NCBI RefSeq assembly: GCF_025567125.1
Contig: NZ_JAOQJI010000037.1
Location: 1-40,778 of the forward strand
Source: Phocaeicola fibrisolvens
Lineage (GTDB): Bacteria > Bacteroidota > Bacteroidia > Bacteroidales > Bacteroidaceae
Direction: 5' to 3'
Length of the DNA: 40,778 nucleotides
The position numbers and the translations under genes are program-made. Each line of letters begins with the position of its first letter. The first letter of the stretch is position 1. The notes under the pieces were generated by a model, which did no database searches, was not told where the DNA came from, and was given only the letters and a program-made list of their open reading frames with translations. Below are positions 1 through 8,715 of this stretch, piece after piece.

Positions 1-26
1 TAAAGATACAAAATCTTTAGGTAATA

Positions 27-60
27 ACAATGCCTCGGCTTGGGAAAGTCGGGGCGTTGT
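27..60. other. GU-rich inverted repeat (hairpin)
   Basis: A 15-16 bp stem with several G-U wobbles can form here around a loop of a few bases. It has no T-tract on either side, so it may be a processing or 3'-end structure of a gene left of the window. Function is unknown. Confidence 0.35.
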
Positions 61-63
61 CAT

Positions 64-105
64 AAAAAAAGAGGGTATGCATTTTGACACACCCTCTTTT
101 TATTT
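64..105. terminator. Rho-independent terminator, probably bidirectional
   Basis: The arms AGAGGGT and ACCCTCT are flanked by an A-run on the left and a T-run on the right, so the structure works in both directions. It lies just downstream of the DUF4491 gene on the minus strand and would end the lrp-DUF4491 transcript. Confidence 0.8.
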
Positions 106-121
106 TCAAATACGTGAAATT

Positions 122-439
122 TTACTGTTCATATTCCTTCTTCCGCTTCGGATTCATTGGGAACCAGCCTTTCAGCACACGTTCGCGCTGTTCAAAGATT
201 TCCTTGATGGTCCAGAAGGAGGAGAACGAAAAGACTCCTAACAGGGAAGACACTAAAATCTGACTCACCAGGATAGAACCGATGAGGCCTGCGATGCCCA
301 GTATCAGAAAAAGCCACCAGCAACGTGTCCCCCAGTAATATTCTGCTTTGACCACTACCGGATGAAACAGTCCGATAATCAGAAACGTGCAGATTCCAAT
401 GAGTATGCCTTCCCAGTGAAGGCCGTCCAGTCCTGCCAT
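122..439 (-). CDS. DUF4491 family small membrane protein
   Basis: A 105-residue hydrophobic protein with about three predicted membrane segments (near residues 10-28, 39-58 and 60-80) and a basic, charged tail ending PKRKKEYEQ. The opening GLHWEGILIGI and the following FHPVVVKAEYYWG match my recollection of the DUF4491 family, which has no assigned function. I chose the ATG at 439. A TTG three bases upstream could extend it by one codon. The ATG shares one base with the stop codon of the upstream lrp-like gene (TGATG), so translation is probably coupled. A terminator follows at 64-105. Confidence 0.8.
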   Translation of the reverse strand: MAGLDGLHWEGILIGICTFLIIGLFHPVVVKAEYYWGTRCWWLFLILGIAGLIGSILVSQILVSSLLGVFSFSSFWTIKEIFEQRERVLKGWFPMNPKRKKEYEQ

Positions 440-909
440 CAATCTTCAATCTCTTTACGGATAGGAATTTCTTTCTTGATGCTCTGTTCCAGTGAAATCA
501 GTGTCTCTGTGGCAGTGACTCCCGGAATTTCCTGAATCTTGGAGTTCAGCAGGTCCATCAAGTGCTCGTTATCGGTCGAATACAACTTGGTCAGCATGGT
601 GTAAGGACCTGTGGTGAAATGACATTCCACGATTTCCGGAATCTTTTTCAATTCAGCCACTACACTTTTGTACATGGAACCTTTTTCCAGTTTGATACCT
701 ACATAGGTACAAGTGCTGTAACCTAGGCTTTTCGGATTTACATGGTAGCCTGAACCAATAATTACACCGAGATCAATCAGGCGCTGTACACGCTGGTGAA
801 TGGCGGCACGCGATACACCACATTCTGCAGCGACGTCTTTGAACGGGATTCTGGCATTCTGTGAAATTATCTCCAGAATCTGTTTGTCAAGTTTATCAAT
901 TTTCTCCAT
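439..909 (-). CDS. Lrp/AsnC family transcriptional regulator
   Basis: A 156-residue protein of typical family length. Residues 1-60 form the AsnC-type winged helix-turn-helix (LDKQILEIIS...GVSRAAIHQRVQRL). Residues 65-150 form the RAM/Lrp ligand-binding and oligomerisation domain, including GPYTMLTKLY. The family binds DNA as dimers and higher oligomers and usually responds to amino acids. The effector and targets cannot be read from the sequence. It is the first gene of a two-gene minus-strand operon with the DUF4491 protein. A TAnnTTTG element lies about 37 bases upstream of the start. Confidence 0.92.
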   Translation of the reverse strand: MEKIDKLDKQILEIISQNARIPFKDVAAECGVSRAAIHQRVQRLIDLGVIIGSGYHVNPKSLGYSTCTYVGIKLEKGSMYKSVVAELKKIPEIVECHFTTGPYTMLTKLYSTDNEHLMDLLNSKIQEIPGVTATETLISLEQSIKKEIPIRKEIED

Positions 910-945
910 ACTACTAAATGGTTCTTGTTTTTATCATATTGTAAG

Positions 946-953
946 CAAATGTA
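946..953 (-). promoter_or_regulatory. Candidate -7 element for the lrp-like gene
   Basis: TACATTTG on the minus strand matches the Bacteroidetes -7 consensus TAnnTTTG. No clear -33 TTTG is present at the expected distance, so this is a partial match. Confidence 0.4.
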
Positions 954-1058
954 GAAAAACTTTTTTATCTATATGCTATTTTGTCAGAAAAAACGTAATT
1001 ATTTTAGGGGAAATAACAAATTATCGGTGAATAATGTAAGCAGTATGCCCTATTTGCT

Positions 1059-1066
1059 TATCTTTG
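1059..1066 (+). promoter_or_regulatory. Candidate -7 element for the Nudix-TPR-barrel operon
   Basis: TATCTTTG lies 31 bases before the Nudix ATG and fits TAnnTTTG. The -33 element is not obvious. Confidence 0.45.
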
Positions 1067-1097
1067 TGAGGCTTATTATTTATTAAATTGAAAAACT

Positions 1098-1628
1098 ATG
1101 CATCCATTGGAATTGTTTAAATTTTGCCCGGTGTGCGGCTCTCCTCATTTTGAGGTGCATAATGAAAAGTCCAAAAAATGTGCGGACTGTGGCTTTGTGT
1201 ATTATTTCAATTCGAGTGCGGCCACGGTGGCCTTCATCCTGAACGGAAAAGGAGAACTGCTGGTGTGCCGACGTGGCAAGGAACCTGCCAAGGGAACACT
1301 GGATTTGTCGGGTGGTTTTATCGATATGTACGAGACCGGCGAAGAAGGAGTGGCACGCGAGGTGAAGGAAGAAACGGGACTGGTGGTGACAGAAGCCAAA
1401 TACCTGTTTTCTTTGCCGAACACGTATCTGTATTCGGGATTTCTGGTACATACGCTCGACCAGTTTTTCTTGTGCAAGGTGGCCGACGACCATCTGGTGA
1501 AGGCCATGGATGATGTGGCCGATGCATGGTGGATGCCCTTGGAGGAAATTCATCCGGAAGACTTCGGACTGGAATCGGTACGTAAGGGGGTGACACGTTT
1601 TCTGGAAGCGCATCGGAACGTAAAATAA
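1098..1628 (+). CDS. Nudix hydrolase with N-terminal zinc ribbon
   Basis: A 176-residue protein. Residues 10-31 carry a four-cysteine zinc ribbon (CPVCG and CADCG), as in NADH-pyrophosphatase-like (NudC) and related Nudix proteins. The Nudix box lies at about residues 73-95: GGF, then EEGVAREVKEETGL, with the REVKEE core that binds the metal. Nudix enzymes hydrolyse nucleoside diphosphates linked to another group. The substrate here is not determined; the NudC-specific SQPWPFPxS motif is absent. It is the first gene of a probable operon: the TPR gene starts 6 bases after its stop. Confidence 0.9.
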   Translation: MHPLELFKFCPVCGSPHFEVHNEKSKKCADCGFVYYFNSSAATVAFILNGKGELLVCRRGKEPAKGTLDLSGGFIDMYETGEEGVAREVKEETGLVVTEAKYLFSLPNTYLYSGFLVHTLDQFFLCKVADDHLVKAMDDVADAWWMPLEEIHPEDFGLESVRKGVTRFLEAHRNVK

Positions 1629-1634
1629 GAGATT

Positions 1635-4600
1635 ATGGGTAAGTATAAAAAATATATCTGGACGGCAGGCCTTTGCTGTGCCTTGCCGTTGGCTGTTTCG
1701 GGACAGCAGGTGGAACCGCTGACCGGAGGCGAACGTTTGTTCCATGAGGGAAGGGAGCTGTTTCTCCGTCAGGATTATGCAGCTGCCCGGCAGACCCTTG
1801 TCCGTTATACCCGTCAGGCAGGGGAAAAGGCCTGGGCCGATGAGGTGGATTACATGCTGGCTTGTACGGCGTATGAGTTGCATTTGCCGGAATGCCGGGA
1901 GGTGTTGACGGATTACCTGGAAGCTCATCCGGAATCACGTTACCGCAACCGGGTGCAGGCGCTCATTGCTGCCAGTTACTTTTCGGAAGAGAAATACATG
2001 GAGACCATTGCCACGCTGAAGGGGTGTGACATTTCTCTTTTGTCGGACGAGGAACGCGATGCCAGTGCCTTGCGTATGGGTACGTCGTATTTGAAGATGG
2101 ACAAGTGGCAGGATGCCACCTTCTGGTTTTCGGTGCTGAAGGATTCGAGTAAGGCATATTATCCCGATGCGGTGTACAACCTGGCGTACATCGATTACGT
2201 GCAGCAGAAGTACGACTCGGCCTTGCAGGGATTCCGGGAGGTGAAGGACGACCAGAAGTTTCAGAAACTGGCACCTTATTATATCGCTGATATTTATTTG
2301 ATTCAAAATAATTACGCACAGGCCCGGAAGGTGGCGGATGCGTATCTGGCCTTGTATCCGGAAGAAAAGAATGCAGGGCAAATGAGCCGTATTTCCGGAG
2401 AAGCTGCTTACGGCCAAAAAGACTATGCAGCCGCCATCCAGTCATTGGAACGGTATCGTGAAGGAGAAACAATGCCGGCCCGACTGGCCATGTACAAACT
2501 GGGTATGAGCTATTTCAATACGGGAGTTTATTCGAAAGCGTTGTCACGGCTGGGAGAAGCGACCGGAGCTCAGGATGCTTTGGCACAGAATGCCTACCTC
2601 CACATGGGTTTGGCGGGCTTGCAGTTGAAGGAACGCAACCAGGCACGTATGGCCTTCGAACAGGCGTCGCGCATGGATTTTGATCGCAGCATTCAGGAAC
2701 AGGCCTTGTTCAACTATGCGCTGTGCATTCATGAAACGTCTTATTCTCCATTTGCCGAATCGGTCACGGTGTTCGAACGTTTCCTGAATGAATACCCCTC
2801 GTCGGTCTATGCCGAGAAGGTGAACGACTACCTGGTAGAGGTGTACATGAATACCCGTAGCTATGAGGTGGCTTTACGTTCCATCGACAAGATTACCCAT
2901 CCGAGCGCCCGTATTCTGGAGGCCAAGCAAAAACTGCTGTTCCGTATGGGTACGCAGCTGTTTGCTCAGGCGGATTATGCAGGAGCCATGGATTATTTCA
3001 CCCGCTCCTTGCAGCTGGGACAGTATAACCAAAAGACGAAGGCGGATGCATATTACTGGCGTGGAGAATCGAAATACCGGCTGGCACGTTATCCGGAGGC
3101 TGCCAATGACATGCGGCTTTACCTGGAGTTTGCCACTGATAAGAATTCGCAGGAATATGGACTGGCTCTCTACTGTTTGGGATACAGTTTGTTCAAGCAG
3201 AAACAATATAACTCCGCACGCGACTGGTTTATCCGTTGTGTACAGAACGGGCGGACACAAGATGCTTCAGTGGCGGGCGATGCCTACAACCGTATCGGTG
3301 ACTGCTATTTCTATGAACGCCGCTTTGAAGAAGCCCGTCAGCAATATGCGCAGGCAGTAGCCATCGCTCCTTCACTGGGTGATTATTCCTTGTTCCAGGA
3401 AGGTATCGTGAAAGGACTGCAACGGGATTATACCGGAAAGATTCAGGTGCTCAACCGATTGATTACGGATTATCCTTCGTCGGCTTATCTGGACGATGCC
3501 CTGTATGAGCAGGGACGTGCGTTTGTGCAGATGGAGGACAGTGAGAATGCCATCAAGCGTTATACCTTGCTGGTGCAGCGCTATCCGGAAAGCGAGCTGT
3601 CCCGTCGGGCTGCCAACGAAATCGGTCTGTTGTATTACCAGAACGACCGTTACGAAGAAGCGATTGCCGCTTACAAGAAGGTGATTACAAACTATCCAGG
3701 CAGTGCAGAGGCACGGTTGGCGCAGCGCGACTTGAAATCGATTTATGTAGACTTGAATAAGGTGGACGACTATATGGCGTTTGCTTCCACCATTCCTGGT
3801 GGGGCCAAGTTCGATGTGAGCGAACGGGATTCACTGACCTATACGGCAGCCGAACGGGCTTATATGCGTGGTGATATTGCCGGTGCCAAAACCAGCCTGA
3901 CGCGTTATTTGCAGTCGTTCCCGCAGGGAGCCTTCAGTGTGGATGCGGCCTATTATCTGGGGTTGATTGACTACAACCAAAAAGATTATGCATCGGCTGC
4001 CGCTCGACTGGAAGAGGTGCTCCGCTTCTCGGGCAGCAAATACGAAGGAGAAGCCCTGAGCCTTTGTGCCGAGATGGCTTATAATCAGAAAGAATATACC
4101 AAGGCGTTGAACTTGTACAAGCGTTTGGCCGACCGTTCTTCGGTGCAGGAAGACCGCTTGCAGGCCGAACTGGGAGCTCTGCGAAGTGCCCGTGCACTGG
4201 GTGACTGGGCAGAGACCGTGACTACGGCATCGGCGTTGCTCAAGCAGACCAAGCTGACTCCGGAGGTGCGGAACGAAGCCTTGTATTTCCGGGCCAAGGC
4301 CTTGCTGGCGGAAGGACAGAAGCAGGAAGCGTTGGCCGATTTGATAGCGCTGGCTAAAGATACCCGTAACGTGTACGGAGCGGAAGCCAAGTACCTGGTG
4401 GCACAGACCTATTTCGACGAGGGAGAAACAGCTAAAGCTGAGAAGGAAGTGCTCGACTACATTGAGGTCAGCACCCCACATGCCTACTGGCTGGCGAGAA
4501 GTTTTGTTCTCCTGTCGGATGTGTACGTGAAACTGGGCCGCAAGATGGAGGCCAAGCAGTATCTGCTGTCCTTGCAACAGAATTATCAGGCGAACGATGA

Positions 4601-4652
4601 CATCGCCGGAATGATTGAAAGCCGTCTGGCCAAACTTAAAAGTGTAAAGTAA
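1635..4652 (+). CDS. Large periplasmic tetratricopeptide-repeat protein
   Basis: A 1005-residue protein with a signal peptide (basic MGKYKK, hydrophobic core, cleavage likely near VSG-QQ). Nearly all of the rest is tandem TPR/Sel1-like helical hairpins with recurrent A..YF..g.y..A signatures, for example YNKALSRLGEA-type and YEEAIAAYKKVI units. TPR arrays are protein-interaction scaffolds, so it probably acts in the periplasm or at the outer membrane. One base separates its stop from the ATG of the next gene, an outer-membrane barrel. The two may form one envelope complex; that is inferred from gene order only. No enzymatic domain is visible. Confidence 0.85.
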   Translation: MGKYKKYIWTAGLCCALPLAVSGQQVEPLTGGERLFHEGRELFLRQDYAAARQTLVRYTRQAGEKAWADEVDYMLACTAYELHLPECREVLTDYLEAHPESRYRNRVQALIAASYFSEEKYMETIATLKGCDISLLSDEERDASALRMGTSYLKMDKWQDATFWFSVLKDSSKAYYPDAVYNLAYIDYVQQKYDSALQGFREVKDDQKFQKLAPYYIADIYLIQNNYAQARKVADAYLALYPEEKNAGQMSRISGEAAYGQKDYAAAIQSLERYREGETMPARLAMYKLGMSYFNTGVYSKALSRLGEATGAQDALAQNAYLHMGLAGLQLKERNQARMAFEQASRMDFDRSIQEQALFNYALCIHETSYSPFAESVTVFERFLNEYPSSVYAEKVNDYLVEVYMNTRSYEVALRSIDKITHPSARILEAKQKLLFRMGTQLFAQADYAGAMDYFTRSLQLGQYNQKTKADAYYWRGESKYRLARYPEAANDMRLYLEFATDKNSQEYGLALYCLGYSLFKQKQYNSARDWFIRCVQNGRTQDASVAGDAYNRIGDCYFYERRFEEARQQYAQAVAIAPSLGDYSLFQEGIVKGLQRDYTGKIQVLNRLITDYPSSAYLDDALYEQGRAFVQMEDSENAIKRYTLLVQRYPESELSRRAANEIGLLYYQNDRYEEAIAAYKKVITNYPGSAEARLAQRDLKSIYVDLNKVDDYMAFASTIPGGAKFDVSERDSLTYTAAERAYMRGDIAGAKTSLTRYLQSFPQGAFSVDAAYYLGLIDYNQKDYASAAARLEEVLRFSGSKYEGEALSLCAEMAYNQKEYTKALNLYKRLADRSSVQEDRLQAELGALRSARALGDWAETVTTASALLKQTKLTPEVRNEALYFRAKALLAEGQKQEALADLIALAKDTRNVYGAEAKYLVAQTYFDEGETAKAEKEVLDYIEVSTPHAYWLARSFVLLSDVYVKLGRKMEAKQYLLSLQQNYQANDDIAGMIESRLAKLKSVK

Positions 4653-4653
4653 A

Positions 4654-6321
4654 ATGAGATACATAAGTACGATATTGATTTGCGCGGGTTTGTGGCCTGT
4701 ATCCACAATATGTGCGCAGAAGGGAGCGGAAAAAGATTCTACCTTGAACCGGACGGTGGTGGTGGAAAATGAGTACAATCCTGAAGTGATGGATGCATTC
4801 AAGGTGAATGTCATGCCCGAAGTGGAAGAGCCCGCCGCTCCGAAACAGGCCATCCAGTATGCTACGGAACGGCATCCGCTGGGGGCCTGGAAGGTGACTC
4901 CGATGGAAGCCATGCCGAGAGAATTCGCACAGAAGGGAGCCGACCGTGGTTATGTCCGTCTGGCGTATGGCAACCTGAACAATGTAGACCTGAGGGGAAG
5001 TTACCTGTGGGGCATTTCTTCGAAAGACCAATTGGGAGTAATGGCTTCCTTGTATGGGCGGAACGGAGATATTCCGCATTTCCAGAGTACGGAAGACTGG
5101 AAATCCCGTTTCTACCGGACGGATGTGTCGTTGGATTACCGCCACGATTTCCGGAGAGTGGCCTTGAAACTGGGAGGCGCTTTTGCTTCGCAGGTATTCA
5201 ATTACATGCCTTCCTTGCAGGAAGGTGAATGGGTGGAGTCTTTTCCTACCACACAGCGTTATACGTTGGGAGAAGGATACATCGGTGTTTTTTCCCGTGA
5301 TAAGGATTTGCCTATTCAGTTTGGTCTCCAGACGGGCTTGCGGAGTTTCAGTACCTGCTACGATACCTATTACATGCGGCACGGGTCAGAAAATATATTC
5401 CACACCCAAGGATTCATGCTGGGAAACATTAACGACGAGCAACAGGTAGGCGTAGGATTGGAAATGGACAATCTGATTCACGATGTGTCGCAGCAGGACT
5501 ATACGCTGGTGCAGTTGAATCCGTATTATACCTTTCAGAATGAAGCCGTGAGATTACGTCTGGGTGCACATGTGGATTTCCAGACCGCCAATGCGGGGGG
5601 AGTGAAAGCGGCGCCCGATGTGAAACTGGAATATACGTTCGCCGATTCGTATGTGGTGTATGTGAACCTGCTGGGAGGGAGCCGGCTGAATGACTTCCGT
5701 CGGCTGAATGATTTCTCACCTTACTGGGTGGTGGCACAGCAGATGCGGACTTCCTATACGCCGCTGGATGCCAAACTGGGACTGAAAGCGTCTCCGGTGA
5801 CAGGCTTGGGCTTCGAGCTTTATGGAGGATATCGCATCACCAAGAATGAACTGTTCGCCGTGCCTTGGGGATTTGACATGGAGAGACAGAATGTGTTCTA
5901 TACGGGTATTCTTCAGGATAAAGGAAAAGTGGGTTACGGAGGCGCTTCCGTGAGCTATGCTTACCGTGACTGGGTGGATTTTTCATTGGATGGTACCTAT
6001 TATAGCTGGAATGTGACGGATGGAAATGACTTTCTTTTGTGTTTCAAGCCACAGGTGAAAGCCGATTTTGGTATTCGTGCTAAAGTATGGAAAGACTGCC
6101 ATGCAATGTTGAATTACAATTACGAACGCCGTCAGAAGATGGGTGAACTGGGACGTGTTGACGGTGTGAATAACTTGTCGGTAGGAGCGGAATATGCGTT
6201 GCTGAACCGTTTCAACGTGTTTGTCCGCCTGAATAACCTGCTTAACAAGACGTATGTGACAGAAGCAGGCTATCCGGTGGAGGGCTTCCATTTCATGGCC
6301 GGCATCAGCTGCCGTTTCTAA
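4654..6321 (+). CDS. TonB-receptor-like outer-membrane beta-barrel without a plug
   Basis: A 555-residue protein with a signal peptide ending near TICAQ. The N-terminal motif NRTVVVENEYNPEVMDAF is characteristic of a Bacteroidetes family often annotated as TonB-dependent receptor-like. After it come alternating aromatic/hydrophobic strands and a C-terminal phenylalanine (SCRF), the usual barrel-insertion signal. There is no room for a full plug domain or a SusC carboxypeptidase-like domain. Late strands (NVFVRLNNLLNKTYV) resemble the last strands of TonB-dependent receptors. It sits directly after the TPR gene, so the two are probably translated together. Substrate is unknown. Confidence 0.75.
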   Translation: MRYISTILICAGLWPVSTICAQKGAEKDSTLNRTVVVENEYNPEVMDAFKVNVMPEVEEPAAPKQAIQYATERHPLGAWKVTPMEAMPREFAQKGADRGYVRLAYGNLNNVDLRGSYLWGISSKDQLGVMASLYGRNGDIPHFQSTEDWKSRFYRTDVSLDYRHDFRRVALKLGGAFASQVFNYMPSLQEGEWVESFPTTQRYTLGEGYIGVFSRDKDLPIQFGLQTGLRSFSTCYDTYYMRHGSENIFHTQGFMLGNINDEQQVGVGLEMDNLIHDVSQQDYTLVQLNPYYTFQNEAVRLRLGAHVDFQTANAGGVKAAPDVKLEYTFADSYVVYVNLLGGSRLNDFRRLNDFSPYWVVAQQMRTSYTPLDAKLGLKASPVTGLGFELYGGYRITKNELFAVPWGFDMERQNVFYTGILQDKGKVGYGGASVSYAYRDWVDFSLDGTYYSWNVTDGNDFLLCFKPQVKADFGIRAKVWKDCHAMLNYNYERRQKMGELGRVDGVNNLSVGAEYALLNRFNVFVRLNNLLNKTYVTEAGYPVEGFHFMAGISCRF

Positions 6322-6323
6322 AC

Positions 6324-7364
6324 TTATTCTGCGTGGCGGCAGTGCTGGACCAGTGCGCCGTCACGGAAGAAGAAACGGCTTTCCTGACCGCATGGCAGAG
6401 TAGGAGCCGGGATTCCGTCGTGCAAGGATACTTGTGCATGTTCGATGAAGGCTTCATCCCATAGCCCTTGTTCCAGGAAGGATTGGAGTGTCTGGCTTCC
6501 TCCTTCTACCAATAATGTCTGAATTTTCCGCTCATAAAGTACCTGCATGATTTGCGGGAGGATATTTTGGCCGAAATCCAGTGTCACATACGTGAGATTC
6601 TGGGTATCGGCCTTTTCTTTTTCCGTAAAGACGAGGGTAGGGGTACTGCCGTCGAACAGGTGCAGGTGAGGCGGCAAGGTCAGCTGTCGGTCGATGACCA
6701 GTCGGAGCGGGTTCTGCCCGTACCATTCGCGTACCGTCAGCGACGGATTGTCGAGCAGGGCGGTGCGTCGTCCCACCAGGATGGCTTTCTGTTCAGCTCG
6801 CATCTTGTGTACAGCCAAAATAGACAACGGAGTAGAGAGGCGTACAGGAGCTCCTTCGTCGCGTCGGATGTCGATGAATCCGTCGGCCGACTGGGCCCAT
6901 TTGAGGGTGATGTAGGGACGCTTCTTCACGTTGAACGTGATAAAGGCACGAATCAGTTCCCGGCATTCTTTTTCCAGTACGCCCACCGTGACCTCGATGC
7001 CGGCATCCCGCAGTTTCTGGATACCTCTTCCGGCCACCAAAGAGAACGGGTCAACACAGCCCACTACCACTCGGGGAATGCCTTTCCGGATAATGAGGTC
7101 GGCACAGGGAGGAGTCTTTCCATAGTGGGAACAGGGTTCCAGACTGACATAAATGGTGGCCTCTTTGAGCAGGCTTTCATCCTTCACCGAAGCAATGGCA
7201 TTCACTTCGGCATGTCCGTGGCCACAGCACACATGATACCCTTCACCGATGATTTTCCCGTCGCGCACAATCACCGCTCCCACCATCGGGTTGGGGGCTG
7301 TGTGGCAGATGCCGTTTCTGGCCAGCTGTATGCAGCGCTGCATATATTTTTCATCTATCGTCAT
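6324..7364 (-). CDS. ribD: Bifunctional riboflavin deaminase/reductase RibD
   Basis: A 346-residue protein. The N-terminal deaminase domain (1-145) has the zinc site H51-A-E53 and C78/C87 in the PCSHYGKTPPC motif. The C-terminal reductase domain (147-346) starts RPYITLKWAQSADG. It catalyses the deamination and side-chain reduction steps of riboflavin synthesis in the cytoplasm. It converges on the barrel gene with only two bases between the stop codons, and its start is 32 bases from the divergent prmC ATG. The other riboflavin genes are not in the window. Confidence 0.96.
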   Translation of the reverse strand: MTIDEKYMQRCIQLARNGICHTAPNPMVGAVIVRDGKIIGEGYHVCCGHGHAEVNAIASVKDESLLKEATIYVSLEPCSHYGKTPPCADLIIRKGIPRVVVGCVDPFSLVAGRGIQKLRDAGIEVTVGVLEKECRELIRAFITFNVKKRPYITLKWAQSADGFIDIRRDEGAPVRLSTPLSILAVHKMRAEQKAILVGRRTALLDNPSLTVREWYGQNPLRLVIDRQLTLPPHLHLFDGSTPTLVFTEKEKADTQNLTYVTLDFGQNILPQIMQVLYERKIQTLLVEGGSQTLQSFLEQGLWDEAFIEHAQVSLHDGIPAPTLPCGQESRFFFRDGALVQHCRHAE

Positions 7365-7383
7365 AATCTTCGTTTTTTATCCT

Positions 7384-7391
7384 TACTTTTG
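7384..7391 (+). promoter_or_regulatory. -7 element of prmC, very close to the start codon
   Basis: TACTTTTG fits TAnnTTTG and ends 5 bases before the prmC ATG at 7397. Transcription should therefore start at or within a few bases of the ATG. A good -33 element is not seen. Confidence 0.5.
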
Positions 7392-7396
7392 CAAAC

Positions 7397-8239
7397 ATGC
7401 ATCCGGTTTATTTACATATTAAAAAAGAACTGAGTTCCTTTTACGCAGAAGGAGAGGCATCGGCCATGGCGAAATGGATTTCGTCGGACATTCTGCATCT
7501 TTCCACAATGGAACTTTATACAGGCAAAGATATGAATTTTTCCACGAAAGCGTGGAAGGAGGTGGAGGATATTCTTGCTCGCCTGAAACAGCGGGAACCT
7601 CTTCAGTATATTCTGCAGGAAGCACCTTTCTGCGGTCTGTCTTTCCACGTGGAAAAAGGCGTGCTCATTCCCCGTCCCGAGACCGAGGAGCTGGTGGAAT
7701 GGATAGTGTCTGATTGTCAGAAAGCCGGGAAAGTACGCATTCTCGATATCGGTACGGGAAGCGGCTGTATTCCGGTGACACTGGCAGAACGGTTGCCGGA
7801 AGCCGAGGTGGCTTCCTGTGACATTTCGGCTGAGGCCCTACGGGTAGCCGCCGCCAATGTAAAGCGGTATGGCGACAAAGTGACCTTGTTTCAGGCCGAC
7901 ATCCTTCAGGATGAGCTGCCCGATTGCCAAGTAGACGTGCTGGTAAGCAATCCGCCTTATATTACCGACAGCGAGCGGAAGGACATGGAGGCGAATGTGC
8001 TCGACTGGGAACCGGAACTGGCGTTGTTTGTACCCGATACGGACCCGTTGCGTTTTTACCGGCGGATTGCCCAAAAAGGACTCGACTGGCTGACGGAAGG
8101 CGGGGCATTGTATTTTGAAATCAACCGGGCTTACGGAGCAGAAACCGTCCGGATGCTGGAAGAATGTGGGTATCGCGACATTGCGTTGCGGAAAGATTTG
8201 TCGGGAAACGACCGGATGATAAAAGCAGTGAGACCATGA
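7397..8239 (+). CDS. prmC: Peptide chain release factor N5-glutamine methyltransferase PrmC (HemK)
   Basis: A 280-residue protein, normal for the family. The N-terminal helical domain (1-90) precedes an S-adenosylmethionine-dependent methyltransferase domain with the SAM loop DIGTGSGC (117-124) and the catalytic NPPY (185-188), which positions the glutamine amide. It methylates the GGQ glutamine of release factors RF1/RF2. Its stop overlaps the recX start by four bases (ATGA), so prmC-recX-comF form one operon. Confidence 0.96.
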   Translation: MHPVYLHIKKELSSFYAEGEASAMAKWISSDILHLSTMELYTGKDMNFSTKAWKEVEDILARLKQREPLQYILQEAPFCGLSFHVEKGVLIPRPETEELVEWIVSDCQKAGKVRILDIGTGSGCIPVTLAERLPEAEVASCDISAEALRVAAANVKRYGDKVTLFQADILQDELPDCQVDVLVSNPPYITDSERKDMEANVLDWEPELALFVPDTDPLRFYRRIAQKGLDWLTEGGALYFEINRAYGAETVRMLEECGYRDIALRKDLSGNDRMIKAVRP

Positions 8240-8715
8240 GAGAATTGAGTGAAGCAGAGATAAAGAGCAAGGCCGAGGCCTATTGTTCGGCAGTAGAGCG
8301 TTGTCCGTCGGAGGTGGAGGAAAAAATCCGTAAATGGGGGGCTTCGGAAGAAGTCACGGCCCAGATTATGGCCCATTTGCATCGGGAACGCTACCTGGAT
8401 GCAGCGCGTTTCTGCCGTTTCTATGTGCGCGACAAGTATCGTTTCAATCAGTGGGGGCGCATGAAGATTGCACAGATGCTCCGCATGAAAGGCTTGTCGG
8501 ACAGAGACATCCAGAGCGGCTTGGAAGAGATTGATACCGAAGAATACGACAGCATCCTGAAAAAACTCTTGAAGCAGAAGATGAAAAGCATCAAGGCTGC
8601 CAATGACTATGAACGGAGCATGAAGTTGATTCGTTTTGCCATGGGGCGGGGCTTTACGCTGGAAGAGATACGCCGTTACGTCAACCAACTGGATCCGGAT
8701 GAGGATTTTGACTGA
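8236..8715 (+). CDS. recX: Regulatory protein RecX
   Basis: A 159-residue protein starting MRELSEAEI. RecX family members bind RecA filaments and modulate recombination. The three-helix repeats are visible: the repeat with RYLDAARFCRFYVRDKYRFN, the segment WGRMKIAQMLRMKGLS (typical G..KI...L..KG), and a C-terminal repeat. I chose the ATG overlapping the prmC stop rather than an in-frame ATG further upstream inside prmC. The 3' end overlaps the comF-like gene by 17 bases. Confidence 0.92.
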   Translation: MRELSEAEIKSKAEAYCSAVERCPSEVEEKIRKWGASEEVTAQIMAHLHRERYLDAARFCRFYVRDKYRFNQWGRMKIAQMLRMKGLSDRDIQSGLEEIDTEEYDSILKKLLKQKMKSIKAANDYERSMKLIRFAMGRGFTLEEIRRYVNQLDPDEDFD

